Source of the DNA: Methanosuratincola petrocarbonis
GTDB taxonomy: Archaea; Thermoproteota; Methanomethylicia; Methanomethylicales; Methanomethylicaceae
Length of the DNA: 64,000 nt
Assembly (NCBI GenBank): GCA_030522375.1
Contig: CP130488.1
Span: 620,001-684,000, forward strand
Reading direction: 5' to 3'
Below, one piece after another: positions 45,468-54,680 of the stretch (its first letter is position 1; every line of letters begins with the position of its first letter). The notes under the pieces were generated by a model. That model saw nothing but the letters and a program-made list of their open reading frames with translations. It was not told where the DNA came from and searched no databases. The position numbers and the translations under genes were made by a program.

Positions 45468-46820
45468 GTGGATCTGACAGCACTAGTATATTCGATAACA
45501 GGCTTCTTTTCGCTCTATTCAGTGTACTACTTTCTCCTTTTCTACGCATCTGTCAGAAAAAAACGGAGTTTTACTGCGGTCGACCCTTCAAAAAGCCGAA
45601 CTAAATTCCTGGTTCTGGTGCCAGCGCACAACGAGGAGAGGGTAATAAGCGAGATCTGCAGCGACCTCCTCAATCAGAAGTACCCTGGCGATCTCTTTCG
45701 GGTGATTGTGATAGCCGACAACTGCAGCGACTCCACCGCCCAAAAAGCAAGGAAAATGGAATGTGACAGGCTAAAGCTGGTGGAGCGGAGGTCCGAGATC
45801 CGGGGCAAGGGCGCAGCGCTGGACTATGTGCTGGAAAACAAATCTTTCCTACAAGGGTTCGATCCCGACTATGTCGTGGTTTTCGATGCGGACAACAGGG
45901 TGCCGGACGATTTCCTCGCCTCACTGTCAATGCAGGCCAACGGGGAAGGGGCCCTGCAGTGCAATATCAGGACAAAAAACCCCGGCTCGTCATGGATCGC
46001 TAGGGCATCCCACTACGAAGGCATGATCCTGCAGCGGCTCTGGCAGCAGGGGAAGGAGAGCCTGGGGCTCTGCACTGCGCTCGCAGGGACCGGCGAAGCA
46101 ATCAGATATGACGTGATTTCCAGGCTGGGGTTCGGGAATTCGCTAACCGACGATCTAGACCTCACGATCCGGCTCGCAAAGGATGGGATGCGCGTAAAAT
46201 ACCTGCATTACCCCAGCACTTATGACGAAAAGCCAGACGATTTGGGCGTCGAGCTCCGGAGGCGGATAAGATGGGCGACAGGCCATTTCCAAACATTCTT
46301 CAGGCACGGCAAGGATCTCTTCAGGAAACCGAGCAGGCTGTCGTTTGACGCATTCTTTTATTTGGTCAATGTAATCGCCCCGTTCATCGTGTTTGTTTCT
46401 TGGGCAGCCTCCCTGCTCCAGGCACTCGGATTAGCCACGATTACCCCGCTGCCCCCGGCGTACTCGATAACATTGTCATTTGTGATCTTCCCCATGCTCG
46501 CAGCCATCTCATGGCTCGAGGGCGACAGCCATTTCATCAAGAACTGCCCTTCATTCTATGCTTTGATGGCAATATGGTTCGTTGCCGCACCTGTTGGTCT
46601 TGTGAAGGCATTGTTTGGGGACGCAAAATGGGAGAGGACGCCCCACACTCACAGGCTCGCGTCAGGGAGAATGGCGTCCGCCCCCAGGGGCCCGGTCTTT
46701 GCGCCCAGTTACATAAACCGTCCAGAGCCGGAAGCCCCAGCTTGGACGATGAATGGCAGCAGCCCAGACCCAAGACTGCCGCTGGTCTACGCTGTGAATA
46801 ATTTTCTTAGGTGCAACTGA
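45468..46820 (+). CDS. Membrane glycosyltransferase, family 2
   Basis: 450 residues. One N-terminal membrane segment (TGFFSLYSVYYFLLFYAS), then a GT-A domain: VLVPAHNEERVISEICSDLL, VIADNCSDSTAQKARK, the DXD motif in VVVFDADNRVPDDF, LTDDLDLTIRLAKDGM and the QRRW-like RRRIRWATGHFQTFF. Three further membrane segments follow (VIAPFIVFVSWAASLLQALG etc.). It resembles processive cellulose/hyaluronan-synthase-type enzymes making cell-surface glycans. The GTG at 45468 is the start used. The proline-rich last 70 residues are less conserved. Confidence 0.87.
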   Translation: MDLTALVYSITGFFSLYSVYYFLLFYASVRKKRSFTAVDPSKSRTKFLVLVPAHNEERVISEICSDLLNQKYPGDLFRVIVIADNCSDSTAQKARKMECDRLKLVERRSEIRGKGAALDYVLENKSFLQGFDPDYVVVFDADNRVPDDFLASLSMQANGEGALQCNIRTKNPGSSWIARASHYEGMILQRLWQQGKESLGLCTALAGTGEAIRYDVISRLGFGNSLTDDLDLTIRLAKDGMRVKYLHYPSTYDEKPDDLGVELRRRIRWATGHFQTFFRHGKDLFRKPSRLSFDAFFYLVNVIAPFIVFVSWAASLLQALGLATITPLPPAYSITLSFVIFPMLAAISWLEGDSHFIKNCPSFYALMAIWFVAAPVGLVKALFGDAKWERTPHTHRLASGRMASAPRGPVFAPSYINRPEPEAPAWTMNGSSPDPRLPLVYAVNNFLRCN

Positions 46821-46904
46821 ACTTTTTTGGCGTTTGTATAGGCGATCAGCAAGGGAGGCGCACTGTCCCGCTCGTGACTGCGGCATCAAGGCTAAACGAA
46901 TGAA

Positions 46905-47555
46905 TCAAACCCTGCCTCCGAAGAGCCGGTCCCTCAGCTCCCTCAGATCCGGGATGAACCTCCTCCCGAGTTTCTTCCGTTCCCTGTCCAAGTAAAATGC
47001 CCTGACGCCAGCCCTCCTGGCACGGACGTAGTCAAGCTCGAGGCTGTCTCCAACGTGCACCATCTCATTCGGCTTGATGCCGAGCTCCTCGCAGACCCTG
47101 CGGTAGGACAGCGTGTCCTTCATCATCCCGAAGTCAGATATCGTCGAGAACTTCCGCTTGAAGTACCCGTCCAGCGGCTCGGATGTCACGTCCAGGAACA
47201 GGCGGTGCGAGTTTGACGTCACAATGAGGTCGAACCGCTCCTTCAGGTCCTCGAGCACCTCGACGACCTCGGGATAGAGTGTGACCGCCTCCTTGTACTC
47301 GAGCAGGAGCTTCCTTGGGTTTATCTCGAGCCGGTAGCGCTTCGTCCAGTACGATAGGTCGTACCACTCCATGCGGTTGGGCCCTATCGACTTGTAGTCT
47401 GCAAAGAGCTTCGCCTTTGCATCATCGACGCCTATCCCCCACGACTCGGAGACCAGCTGGGGGAGGACTTCGAGCCAGATCAGGTTTGCGAACGACGGGG
47501 TGACCAGCGTGCCGTCCATATCGAATGAGACTGTTGAGATCCTGTACGTGCGCAT
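46905..47555 (-). CDS. HAD-superfamily hydrolase
   Basis: 216 residues. Motif I (VSFDMDGTLVTPS) at residues 9-21 with the nucleophile Asp pair, motif II (LIVTSNSHRLFLD) near 110, and the last motif (MVHVGDSLELDYVRARRAGV) near 166. The cap is helical (subclass I). Substrate unknown; small phosphatases of this type include phosphoglycolate phosphatase. Start ATG at 47555, with GGTGATC as an almost perfect Shine-Dalgarno. It begins 17 bases after mntP and is co-transcribed. Confidence 0.87.
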   Translation of the reverse strand: MRTYRISTVSFDMDGTLVTPSFANLIWLEVLPQLVSESWGIGVDDAKAKLFADYKSIGPNRMEWYDLSYWTKRYRLEINPRKLLLEYKEAVTLYPEVVEVLEDLKERFDLIVTSNSHRLFLDVTSEPLDGYFKRKFSTISDFGMMKDTLSYRRVCEELGIKPNEMVHVGDSLELDYVRARRAGVRAFYLDRERKKLGRRFIPDLRELRDRLFGGRV

Positions 47556-47572
47556 GCCCGATCACCGGCGAC

Positions 47573-48139
47573 TCAACCAATAAATCCGAGGTGCTCCAGG
47601 AGGATCCTCAGCCCAATGGAAATCAGGATGATCCCGCCTATCGCCCTGACCCTGTCCCCGAGGTATTCGCCAGCGCGGTTGCCGAAGTAAGCCCCGGTGA
47701 AAGATATCGCGAAGCACACGGCGCCTATCACAGCTGCTGGCACCAAGATCGGGATCCCCAGCGCAGAGAACCCCAGACCGACAGCGAGCGCATCGATGCT
47801 GGTCGCAACTGAGACAAGGAAGAGGTTGCTTAGGACAAGGGGGTTCTTCCCAGAGACTTCGTCCGAGTCCCGGACCGCCTCGTAGATCATCTTTCCGCCG
47901 ATGAATGCAAGGAGCAAAAATGCAACCCAGTGGTCATATCCGGATATCAGCCACATGAACGCGGACCCCCCGAACCAGCCAATGACCGGCATCCCTGCCT
48001 GGAACAGCCCGAAGAATGCCCCTATCTTGGCAGAACCCCTCACCCCGATGTCCTTCAATGTCATCCCGCTTGCGACCGCTACCGCGAGCGCGTCCATGGA
48101 AAGCCCTATCGCAATTAGGAGGATAGCCGCAAGATCCAT
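47573..48139 (-). CDS. mntP: MntP-type manganese efflux pump
   Basis: 188 residues, six membrane segments. The family's paired Asp motifs are visible: LLIAIGLSMDALAVAVASGM in the first segment and ATSIDALAVGLGFSALGI in the fourth. The central hydrophilic loop (EAVRDSDEVSGKN) is typical. It exports Mn2+. ATG at 48139 is preferred to TTG at 48145. First gene of an operon with the HAD hydrolase. Confidence 0.9.
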   Translation of the reverse strand: MDLAAILLIAIGLSMDALAVAVASGMTLKDIGVRGSAKIGAFFGLFQAGMPVIGWFGGSAFMWLISGYDHWVAFLLLAFIGGKMIYEAVRDSDEVSGKNPLVLSNLFLVSVATSIDALAVGLGFSALGIPILVPAAVIGAVCFAISFTGAYFGNRAGEYLGDRVRAIGGIILISIGLRILLEHLGFIG

Positions 48140-48277
48140 GAGCAACCATCCTAATCAAGGACTGCGCTATCCATAATAAGCGTTGCGCGTACCACATTCA
48201 GGCATCATCAGATAATTAAAAAATGGGAAAGTCAGTCTACACATCCGCCTTTCTAGTCGACTCTCGCTCGCCGCGCA

Positions 48278-48874
48278 TCAGGTGGGTGGGCAGTACTCTA
48301 CCCACTGGGTCACTGCATTTGCAGCCTCCTTGCCCATCATGATCTCGACCAGCTTTATCCCCACGTCAATCGAAGAAGAGATGCCAGCACCCGTGACGAC
48401 ATTGCCATCCACGACGACCCTCTCCTTCAGCGGACATGCGCCGTATCCGGAAAGCTGGTCGACGACTGTGTGGAAGGAAGTTGCATTCTTCCCTTTCAGG
48501 ATCCCTGCCTCGGCGAGTATGAAAGCCCCTGTGCAGACCGAGGCGACGATCTTCCCGCTCTCGTAGAACTTCCTGACCGCCTCCAGTATCGTGCTGTCCT
48601 TCTGTGCCTTGAGCCTGCCAGGCCCTCCAGGCACAAACAGGACATCATACTCCGGAAGCGCATCCAGCGTTCTATCGACAATTATCTTCAGGTCATGGTA
48701 GCACTTTACAGGCCCGGTCTCTTTCCCGACCGTCTCGAGCTCGAAGTAAGCGTCCTTGAAGATGCCTTCCCTGAAGAGCCTCCTTGTTGCGCCGAGCACC
48801 TCCCACGCCCCTGCGAGGTCGAGCTCCTCCAGATCCGGGAATGCCAACACTCCGACTTTTATTATCTTTGCCAT
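48278..48874 (-). CDS. DJ-1/PfpI superfamily protein
   Basis: 198 residues. The flavodoxin-like fold has the nucleophile elbow SVCTGAFILAEAGIL (Cys near residue 116), preceded by LFVPGGPGR and followed by TSFHTVVDQLSGYG. This version is nearest to isonitrile hydratase and ThiJ/AraC-type N-terminal domains rather than to PfpI protease. It may act on isonitriles or glyoxal-type adducts. The ATG at 48874 is chosen. The gene stands alone. Confidence 0.88.
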   Translation of the reverse strand: MAKIIKVGVLAFPDLEELDLAGAWEVLGATRRLFREGIFKDAYFELETVGKETGPVKCYHDLKIIVDRTLDALPEYDVLFVPGGPGRLKAQKDSTILEAVRKFYESGKIVASVCTGAFILAEAGILKGKNATSFHTVVDQLSGYGACPLKERVVVDGNVVTGAGISSSIDVGIKLVEIMMGKEAANAVTQWVEYCPPT

Positions 48875-48972
48875 ATCCAATCACTCTTAAAGCAGAATCC
48901 GAACAATCCAGAAGAAATAAATTAGATAAAAATAGGTTGTTTCGCAGCCTCCGACCAGAGCCACTCAAGGGC

Positions 48973-49284
48973 TTACTTCTTGACGGTCAGCTTGATCTCG
49001 ATTGTCGAGACGTTCCTCGGCGGGTCGCCTAGGACTTCTGTGCCAATGGTAACCTCTTTAAGCACCGTGCTGCCGGTCATGAACCGCTTCGAGACTACCT
49101 CGGCCACGTCGACTGCAGAGGAGATCGCGTTACCCCTGGCCTTTATAGTTATGCTCCCGCTCTCATTAAGCTGCATGAGAGCTGCCATAGCATAGCTCAT
49201 CACTGGTTTCTTGCCGACCAGAATTACATCCCTTGGCATTTCAGGCTTCTTTACTTCACTTGGTGTTGTAGGTGTTTCTGCCAT
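48973..49284 (-). CDS. albA: Alba chromatin protein
   Basis: 103 residues. After an acidic Thr/Pro-rich tail comes the Alba core: DVILVGKKPVMSYAMAALMQ, with the paired lysines that contact DNA, then ITIKARGNAISSAVDVAEVV and VSTIEIKLTVKK. It packages DNA and RNA and is abundant in TACK archaea. The ATG at 49284 is supported by a TATA box on the minus strand (49316-49323); the transcript should be nearly leaderless. Confidence 0.95.
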   Translation of the reverse strand: MAETPTTPSEVKKPEMPRDVILVGKKPVMSYAMAALMQLNESGSITIKARGNAISSAVDVAEVVSKRFMTGSTVLKEVTIGTEVLGDPPRNVSTIEIKLTVKK

Positions 49285-49315
49285 GTTGCTCACATCCGAA
49301 TCGATTGTAGTAGGG

Positions 49316-49323
49316 TATATATT
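49316..49323 (-). promoter_or_regulatory. TATA box of the alba gene
   Basis: AATATATA-type box on the minus strand, about 32-39 bases before the Alba ATG. A second, symmetric TTAAATATTTAA at about 49333-49344 may serve the divergent AbrB-ACT gene. Confidence 0.55.
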
Positions 49324-49410
49324 AAAACATCCCCTTAAATATTTAACCAATACAGAGATTTGTAGGACAGTTGCGTTCCGGATCGGAAGACGGTTCATGG
49401 ATGGTTGAAG

Positions 49411-49827
49411 ATGGTGCACGACCACGACATAGTCAGGGTGGATTCGAAGGGGCGAATAACTGTGCCCCTCAGGGTCAGGGAAGAGCTCGGTCTCCAGAGC
49501 GGCACCTATGTGACGGTAAAGCTTGAGAGGGAGGAGAAGCGCGCATCCATCTCGCTCTTCGCAGGGCCTGACGCGCGCTTGGTCGAGCTGCACTTGAAGA
49601 TACCCGACAGACCAGGCGCGCTTGCGAGGGCAGCCAAGGTCCTCGGGGACGCGAACCTCGACCTGATGATGTCCAGCTCGAGAACACTCAAAAAGGGCGA
49701 CCTTGCGGAGTGGATCGTCGTGGCGGACGCCTCGCAGTCAGGGGTCCCGCTTGAGGACGTCAAGAAGAAGATACTCGAGAGCAGGGCTGTAATCGCCCTA
49801 GAAGTGAAGGAGTTCGCGACTGAGTAG
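49411..49827 (+). CDS. AbrB/SpoVT domain fused to ACT domain, predicted regulator
   Basis: 138 residues. Residues 5-45 are an AbrB-type swapped-hairpin DNA-binding domain (IVRVDSKGRITVPLRVREEL). Residues 58-135 form an ACT domain with the ligand turn LKIPDRPGALARAAKVLGDA. The fusion suggests a transcription factor that responds to an amino acid. It is divergent from alba and precedes the HerA-like gene convergently. Start is ATG at 49411 or TTG at 49405. Confidence 0.85.
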   Translation: MVHDHDIVRVDSKGRITVPLRVREELGLQSGTYVTVKLEREEKRASISLFAGPDARLVELHLKIPDRPGALARAAKVLGDANLDLMMSSSRTLKKGDLAEWIVVADASQSGVPLEDVKKKILESRAVIALEVKEFATE

Positions 49828-49965
49828 AGGGGTGCCAGGGCGCATCATGCTTTGCGCCGAATGTGCTTCTTGGGCGGCGAACCCCCGCTTTTTCATGCCA
49901 ACTTTGCTGCGCCGGTTTTATTAGCTGCCGCTTGCGCAACCGCTTGGTTCATCACCACCTGCCGC

Positions 49966-52900
49966 TCACCTCTGCGCGCAGTGCGAGCAGACCGCTCTCC
50001 TGAATATGCCGAGCCGCTTCTTCTCGACCATGCAGTCGGGGCAGACCGTCCTGTCGCACTCTGGGCACTTCCTCATATGCTCCCTGCACACCCTCTCCCC
50101 GCAGACCGAGCAGACTGATGTGCACTGGTTGCAGAAAGGCTTCCCGCAGACCTTGCACAGGTATGGCAACTCCTTCTTGCAGAAAGGCTTGCCGCAGGCG
50201 CTGCAGAGCCAGGAATGCTCGCCGCAGACCTCCTCGCCGCAAGCGCTGCACTTGGCGATATGGGACTCGCAGAAGGTCTCGCCGCAAGCCGCGCACTTGG
50301 CCTGCTCTACGATGCACAGCTCCTTGCCGCACTTCTTGCAGTAACCGATGTGCTTCTCATAGTGCCACTCACAGTACATGCCGCCGCACACCGCGCACTT
50401 TTTTATGTTATCCGCGCAGTAGCCCTTTTCCTCCCCGCAGTCCCTGCAATACTTGGCACAGCTGGTGCAGATCCTCTTGGCGCAGGCTGCACACTCGACA
50501 AAGGGTTCGTCTGCACAGAACTGCTTGCCGCACTCGGGGCACTTCCATCCATGGGCAGAGCACGAGGTCCTACCGCACAGGGAGCAGACGACAAGGTGTT
50601 CGCTGCAGAAGATCTCCCCACATGTGTAGCAGAACATGGGACCCTCCAGCCCAGTGATCTGCATGCCGCACTCACTGCATTCCCCGAAATTCCCCCGCCC
50701 GTTGACCGCGTTCCACTCCATCCTGAAGTCCCGTTCCTCCCCGTGGAAGCTGATCCTGAAGAGCGCCTCAATGCGGGGGACCCAGATCACCTGCATTGCC
50801 TCGACCGAGACCTCCTCGGGCTTGGGCTGGAAGATTAGGTTAGCCAAAGGTTCATTCACCACAGCTTCGAGCTCCTTCGTCGCCTTCTTAGTTTCGCTCC
50901 GGATCCTCTCTTGGATCTCCCCCTCTTTCCTTGTTAGCGAGACGATCTCCTCCCTCGCCTTGGCGAGCCTCTGTTCGAGCCTGGCAAGCCTCATCTCCCT
51001 CGTCTGTATCTGCTGGGAGACCTTGAGGGTCGACCTCCCTTCCCTCTCTGCCTTCACTCTCTCCTTCTCGAGGGATTTGATCTCGTCTTTTATTGAGTCC
51101 ACAAGCTTCTCGATGCTCGCGAGCTCTTCCTTCGCAGCCGCCGCACTTGAGCGCACCTCTTTCAGCTGCTGGCTGTACCTCTCCCTGATCTCGGACTCGG
51201 CCTGCGATCTCATCGAATCGGCTTTAGCCCTCAGCCTGGACCTGAAGCCTTCAATCGGCTCCCCAGGCCTCGAGAACTCCCCGAGCTTCTGGTGGTAGTG
51301 CACGGTTTGGGTCAGCTTAGAGACCGCGAAGATCTTGAATGCCCCTTTCAGGTTCTCTATTGCCGATGCATCCAGCAGGGCTGCCGCGGGCTGCACATGC
51401 TCGCCCTCCCTCGGCGGGACAGGGGATGCAGGCTGCGCCAGGACAGCATTCGCCTGGATGCCGAAAGCCGACTCGTACCTCCAGTCGAGCGGCTGCACGC
51501 CCGCGGAGGCAGGGATCAGCCGCCTGATCCTCTCCTTGATGTGGAGATCTGGGTCTTTCCTCCTGGATTCGACGGTGGCCTCAGCGAAGAGCGCAGGGGC
51601 GTAGGACAACCTGAACCTCAGAAGATCTGCGGCGTCGACAGAGCGGTCCTCCTTCAGCCGCCCGAGAATATCGGACTCGCCGACGTTCACCGGCAGGTAC
51701 AAGGAGGGCACGGACTGGGGGATCTGCGCCTGCGGCTGTGCCCCCTTCTGGGCAGCCGCCCCTTCCCTGAGCAGCCTCTCCTTGAGCTTGGAGATGCGCT
51801 TCCTCATCTTTTCCCGCTCCTCAGGCGAGACAAAGTCCAGCGGGTTGAAGCCCGGCGCGCCGTGCGTCGTCTCCCTCTCCCTAACCCGGACGAGCAGGGG
51901 CGTTCTCTCTACGACGTCTCCCGTTATCACCGCGTTCCCGGGCTCGAGCCAGTTTATGTCAGCCTCCCAGTCCTTCCCGAGCCCTCCGCTCTCCACAGCA
52001 ATCCTGACGTCGTTCGGGTCGGTCAGGCGGTGTATTATCCATGTGGCAGAGAGGCTCCGGACGGTCATGTCGAGCAGCTGGGGGCGCTGGGTCATCACGA
52101 TCATGTTGGCTCCGAACTTCCGACCTTCCTGCGCGAAGCGCCGTACTGCATCTAGGACCTGCCTGACCGCGGTGTCATCCCTCCTGTTCCTCCCGGCGAA
52201 GAGGTGGGCCTCGTCGAGGGCGAGGTAAAACGGCTTGATCTGCATGGTCATGATCGCCTCTAGGAGCTTGGTAAGGACCTTGTGGACAACCTGGTACTGC
52301 TCCTCGGTTCCAAGCCCGCGGAGGTTGATGATCGTACACTGCATCTGTGAGACGATGTCGTCAGCCTTCGTCGAGTCGAGGGCGGCTATGTCCAGGTCCG
52401 CACCCGGGTTGAACGTTAGGTTGGCGAACTCGACAATGTTCTCGGAATAAGACCGGGGTGAGACCCCGAACTCCGCGGAGGATCCATTCGCGGGGACCTT
52501 GAGGCTCGAGTACTCGCCGTGGGCATCGATTATGACCAGCGGGATCCCCTTCTTGATGAACTCCTCCGCGATGACGCCCATGGTGTACGACTTCCCGGAG
52601 CCGGGCTTCCCGACTATGAATATGCGCGTCATCTTCTTGACCGGAAGCCAGACCCTGCAGTCCAAGTTCCTCAGCTTCCCAATGTAGACCCCCTCGGCTT
52701 CCCCGATGTCTATCCCCAGCCCCTTCCTTAGCGCCTCCTCTGAGGCTGCCAGCACCTCCGACCCGGGGACGAAGGGCGTCTTCGGCGGGGCGCCTATCAC
52801 GGCGCACTCGGCAACCATCTTGCTGTCGCCCGAGCGCTCAACCTCCTTTATGACGAGCAGGAAATCCCTGCCTTCGTGCTTAACCTGGACGTAGTCGTTC

Positions 52901-53004
52901 TTGCCGACATCCTGCCTCTCAAGGACCATTGAGAACCTCTCTGTGCCAGCAGTACCTTCGATCCTGCCAACGAACCAAGAAGACACCTCGTGAACCTCGC
53001 ACAC
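49966..53004 (-). CDS. HerA-like ATPase with coiled coil and long C-terminal zinc-finger array
   Basis: 1012 residues. Residues 5-80 look like a HAS-barrel, and 120-400 are a HerA/DUF87 FtsK-type motor: Walker A VGKPGSGKSYTMG near 131, Walker B FYLALDEAHLFAG near 260, MIVMTQRPQLLDM near 305. A Pro/Gln-rich linker, a helical domain and a coiled coil (about 590-725, KEELASIEKLVDSIKDEIKS) follow. The last 240 residues hold about 18 CxxC knuckles in repeats such as CGKPFCKKELPYLCKVCGK and interspersed His, RING/double-zinc-ribbon-like. No NurA gene is near. Probably a DNA-translocating or chromosome-maintenance factor with a protein-binding tail. Start GTG at 53004 (or 52986). Confidence 0.82.
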   Translation of the reverse strand: MCEVHEVSSWFVGRIEGTAGTERFSMVLERQDVGKNDYVQVKHEGRDFLLVIKEVERSGDSKMVAECAVIGAPPKTPFVPGSEVLAASEEALRKGLGIDIGEAEGVYIGKLRNLDCRVWLPVKKMTRIFIVGKPGSGKSYTMGVIAEEFIKKGIPLVIIDAHGEYSSLKVPANGSSAEFGVSPRSYSENIVEFANLTFNPGADLDIAALDSTKADDIVSQMQCTIINLRGLGTEEQYQVVHKVLTKLLEAIMTMQIKPFYLALDEAHLFAGRNRRDDTAVRQVLDAVRRFAQEGRKFGANMIVMTQRPQLLDMTVRSLSATWIIHRLTDPNDVRIAVESGGLGKDWEADINWLEPGNAVITGDVVERTPLLVRVRERETTHGAPGFNPLDFVSPEEREKMRKRISKLKERLLREGAAAQKGAQPQAQIPQSVPSLYLPVNVGESDILGRLKEDRSVDAADLLRFRLSYAPALFAEATVESRRKDPDLHIKERIRRLIPASAGVQPLDWRYESAFGIQANAVLAQPASPVPPREGEHVQPAAALLDASAIENLKGAFKIFAVSKLTQTVHYHQKLGEFSRPGEPIEGFRSRLRAKADSMRSQAESEIRERYSQQLKEVRSSAAAAKEELASIEKLVDSIKDEIKSLEKERVKAEREGRSTLKVSQQIQTREMRLARLEQRLAKAREEIVSLTRKEGEIQERIRSETKKATKELEAVVNEPLANLIFQPKPEEVSVEAMQVIWVPRIEALFRISFHGEERDFRMEWNAVNGRGNFGECSECGMQITGLEGPMFCYTCGEIFCSEHLVVCSLCGRTSCSAHGWKCPECGKQFCADEPFVECAACAKRICTSCAKYCRDCGEEKGYCADNIKKCAVCGGMYCEWHYEKHIGYCKKCGKELCIVEQAKCAACGETFCESHIAKCSACGEEVCGEHSWLCSACGKPFCKKELPYLCKVCGKPFCNQCTSVCSVCGERVCREHMRKCPECDRTVCPDCMVEKKRLGIFRRAVCSHCAQR

Positions 53005-53146
53005 ATTATTCTGGCGGTAATATGGATCGCAGATTTATTAAACGCTACCCAAGCAGGTTAATCGCGTTATTAGTCATTTTTGGTATTTTTTTCGAATCCG
53101 CTTCCCTTCCAGATGTCAAAAAGGAGCAACAATAGATACGAAAAGG

Positions 53147-53155
53147 CTTATATAC
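53147..53155 (+). promoter_or_regulatory. TATA box of the homocitrate synthase-like gene
   Basis: CTTATATAC about 32-40 bases before the ATG at 53187; a GGTG lies between. Confidence 0.55.
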
Positions 53156-53186
53156 GGTTCGAATAATTCTATTTGCGGTGCCACTA

Positions 53187-54563
53187 ATGAAAGTCAAGAT
53201 CCTAGACACTACCCTCAGGGAAGGAGAACAGACGCCTGGCGTCTCTTTCAGCATAGACGCGAAGGTGGAGATAGCCAGGAAGCTGGACGAGGCCAGGGTC
53301 GACATGATCGAGGCAGGGCATCCAGCCGTTTCTCAAGACGTGACCGAGGCGATTAAGAGGATTGTGGCAGAGCGGCTCGATGCAGAGATCCTTGCCCACA
53401 GCCGCGCGCTGATCCCAGATGTGGAAGCAGCGCTCGCGTGCGGCGTGGATCGCGTCGCGATCTTCCTAGGGATCACCCAGAAGAAGCTCCAGGCGATGAA
53501 GATGACCGAGGAGAAGGCTATCGAGACGGCAGTGAAGAGCGTCCAGTACGCAAGGGACCACGGGGTGAAGGTCAGGTTCACAGCCGAGGACGCGACCCGC
53601 GGCAATTACGACTTCATCGTCAGGATTTGCAGGGCCGCGATTGAGGCAGGGGCTGACAGGATAAGCGTTCCGGACACCGTGGGCATCACCCCTCCGGACA
53701 GGATGAGGGAGCTCTTCTCGAGGCTCTCCAGGGACCTGGGCGCGGAGCTCGACGCCCACTGCCACAACGACCTGGGGTTTGCGGTAGCGAGCGCCATAGC
53801 CGCGGTCGAGGGGGGCGCGACGGCAGTCCACACCACCGTGAACGGGATAGGCGAAAGGGCAGGGATCACGCCGCTGGAGCCTTTTGCGGTCGCCCTTAAG
53901 GTGCTGCACAACGTCGACACAGTCGACTTGACCAAGCTCCCGGAGCTCTCGCTCCTGCTCGAGAAGCACAGCGGCATACCGGTCTCGCCGCTCCAGCCGA
54001 TCGTCGGCGAGAATGTCTTCTCGCACAAGGGCGGAGTCCACGCAGCTGCGGTCATCTTCGACCCCCAGACCTACGAGGCGTTCCCGCCGAGCATTGTAGG
54101 CAGGCAGAGGGAGATCGTGATCAGCAAGTACACGGGGAAGGTGGCGCTGGAGGACAGGCTGAAGCGCCTGGGGGTGGCCCTGACCGAAGAGGAGCTGATG
54201 AAGGTGCTCCAGGCGATAAAGGAGAGGCCAGAGGTCAGGAGCTACCGCGACGTTGACCTCCTGGAGCTGGCTGAGAAGGCGGCTGGCAAGAAGCTCGAGG
54301 TCCAGGTGCCGAAGAAGATCGAAGCGCTGGTGCTCGTCAAGTGCGAGTCCAACGTCTACACCACAGCAGTCGCGAGGCGCATACTCTGGATCAGCGGAGT
54401 CAGCAAGGTGCTCGAGATAAGCGGCGACTTTGATATAGAAGTATTGCTGAACGTCGAAACAGTCAATCAGATGAACGAGGTTCTGGAGAACATAAGGAAG
54501 ATCAAGGGAGTCACTTCGACCAACACCAGGATCGTCCTGAAGAAGTTCAACAACGACTCCTGA
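53187..54563 (+). CDS. lysS: Homocitrate/2-isopropylmalate synthase family enzyme with C-terminal RAM domain
   Basis: 458 residues. The TIM-barrel HMGL-like core has LDTTLREGEQTPGVSFS, the Asp/Arg active site, and AHCHNDLGFAVASAIAAVE with the metal histidines. Residues 385-458 form a Lrp/AsnC-type RAM ligand domain (ALVLVKCESNVYTTAVARRI ... IKGVTSTNTRIVLK) in place of the LeuA dimer domain. Sulfolobus homocitrate synthase has this architecture, so lysine (aminoadipate) synthesis is favoured; isopropylmalate or citramalate synthase remains possible. ATG at 53187 behind GGTG. The RAM domain suggests feedback by an amino acid. Confidence 0.85.
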   Translation: MKVKILDTTLREGEQTPGVSFSIDAKVEIARKLDEARVDMIEAGHPAVSQDVTEAIKRIVAERLDAEILAHSRALIPDVEAALACGVDRVAIFLGITQKKLQAMKMTEEKAIETAVKSVQYARDHGVKVRFTAEDATRGNYDFIVRICRAAIEAGADRISVPDTVGITPPDRMRELFSRLSRDLGAELDAHCHNDLGFAVASAIAAVEGGATAVHTTVNGIGERAGITPLEPFAVALKVLHNVDTVDLTKLPELSLLLEKHSGIPVSPLQPIVGENVFSHKGGVHAAAVIFDPQTYEAFPPSIVGRQREIVISKYTGKVALEDRLKRLGVALTEEELMKVLQAIKERPEVRSYRDVDLLELAEKAAGKKLEVQVPKKIEALVLVKCESNVYTTAVARRILWISGVSKVLEISGDFDIEVLLNVETVNQMNEVLENIRKIKGVTSTNTRIVLKKFNNDS

Positions 54564-54570
54564 TCCTGTC

Positions 54571-54585
54571 TTTTTTCCTTTTTTT
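54571..54585 (+). terminator. T-tract terminator after the homocitrate synthase-like gene
   Basis: Two T runs separated by CC follow the stop by eight bases; archaeal RNA polymerase commonly ends at such tracts. Confidence 0.6.
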
Positions 54586-54680
54586 ATCTGATAAGCATCC
54601 CTAACCCCAACCTGCAGGATCGCCTCTTTTTCCGACTGCACAATCAGTTTCTGCTTGCGCTTTTACAGCCACCGGAGTCG

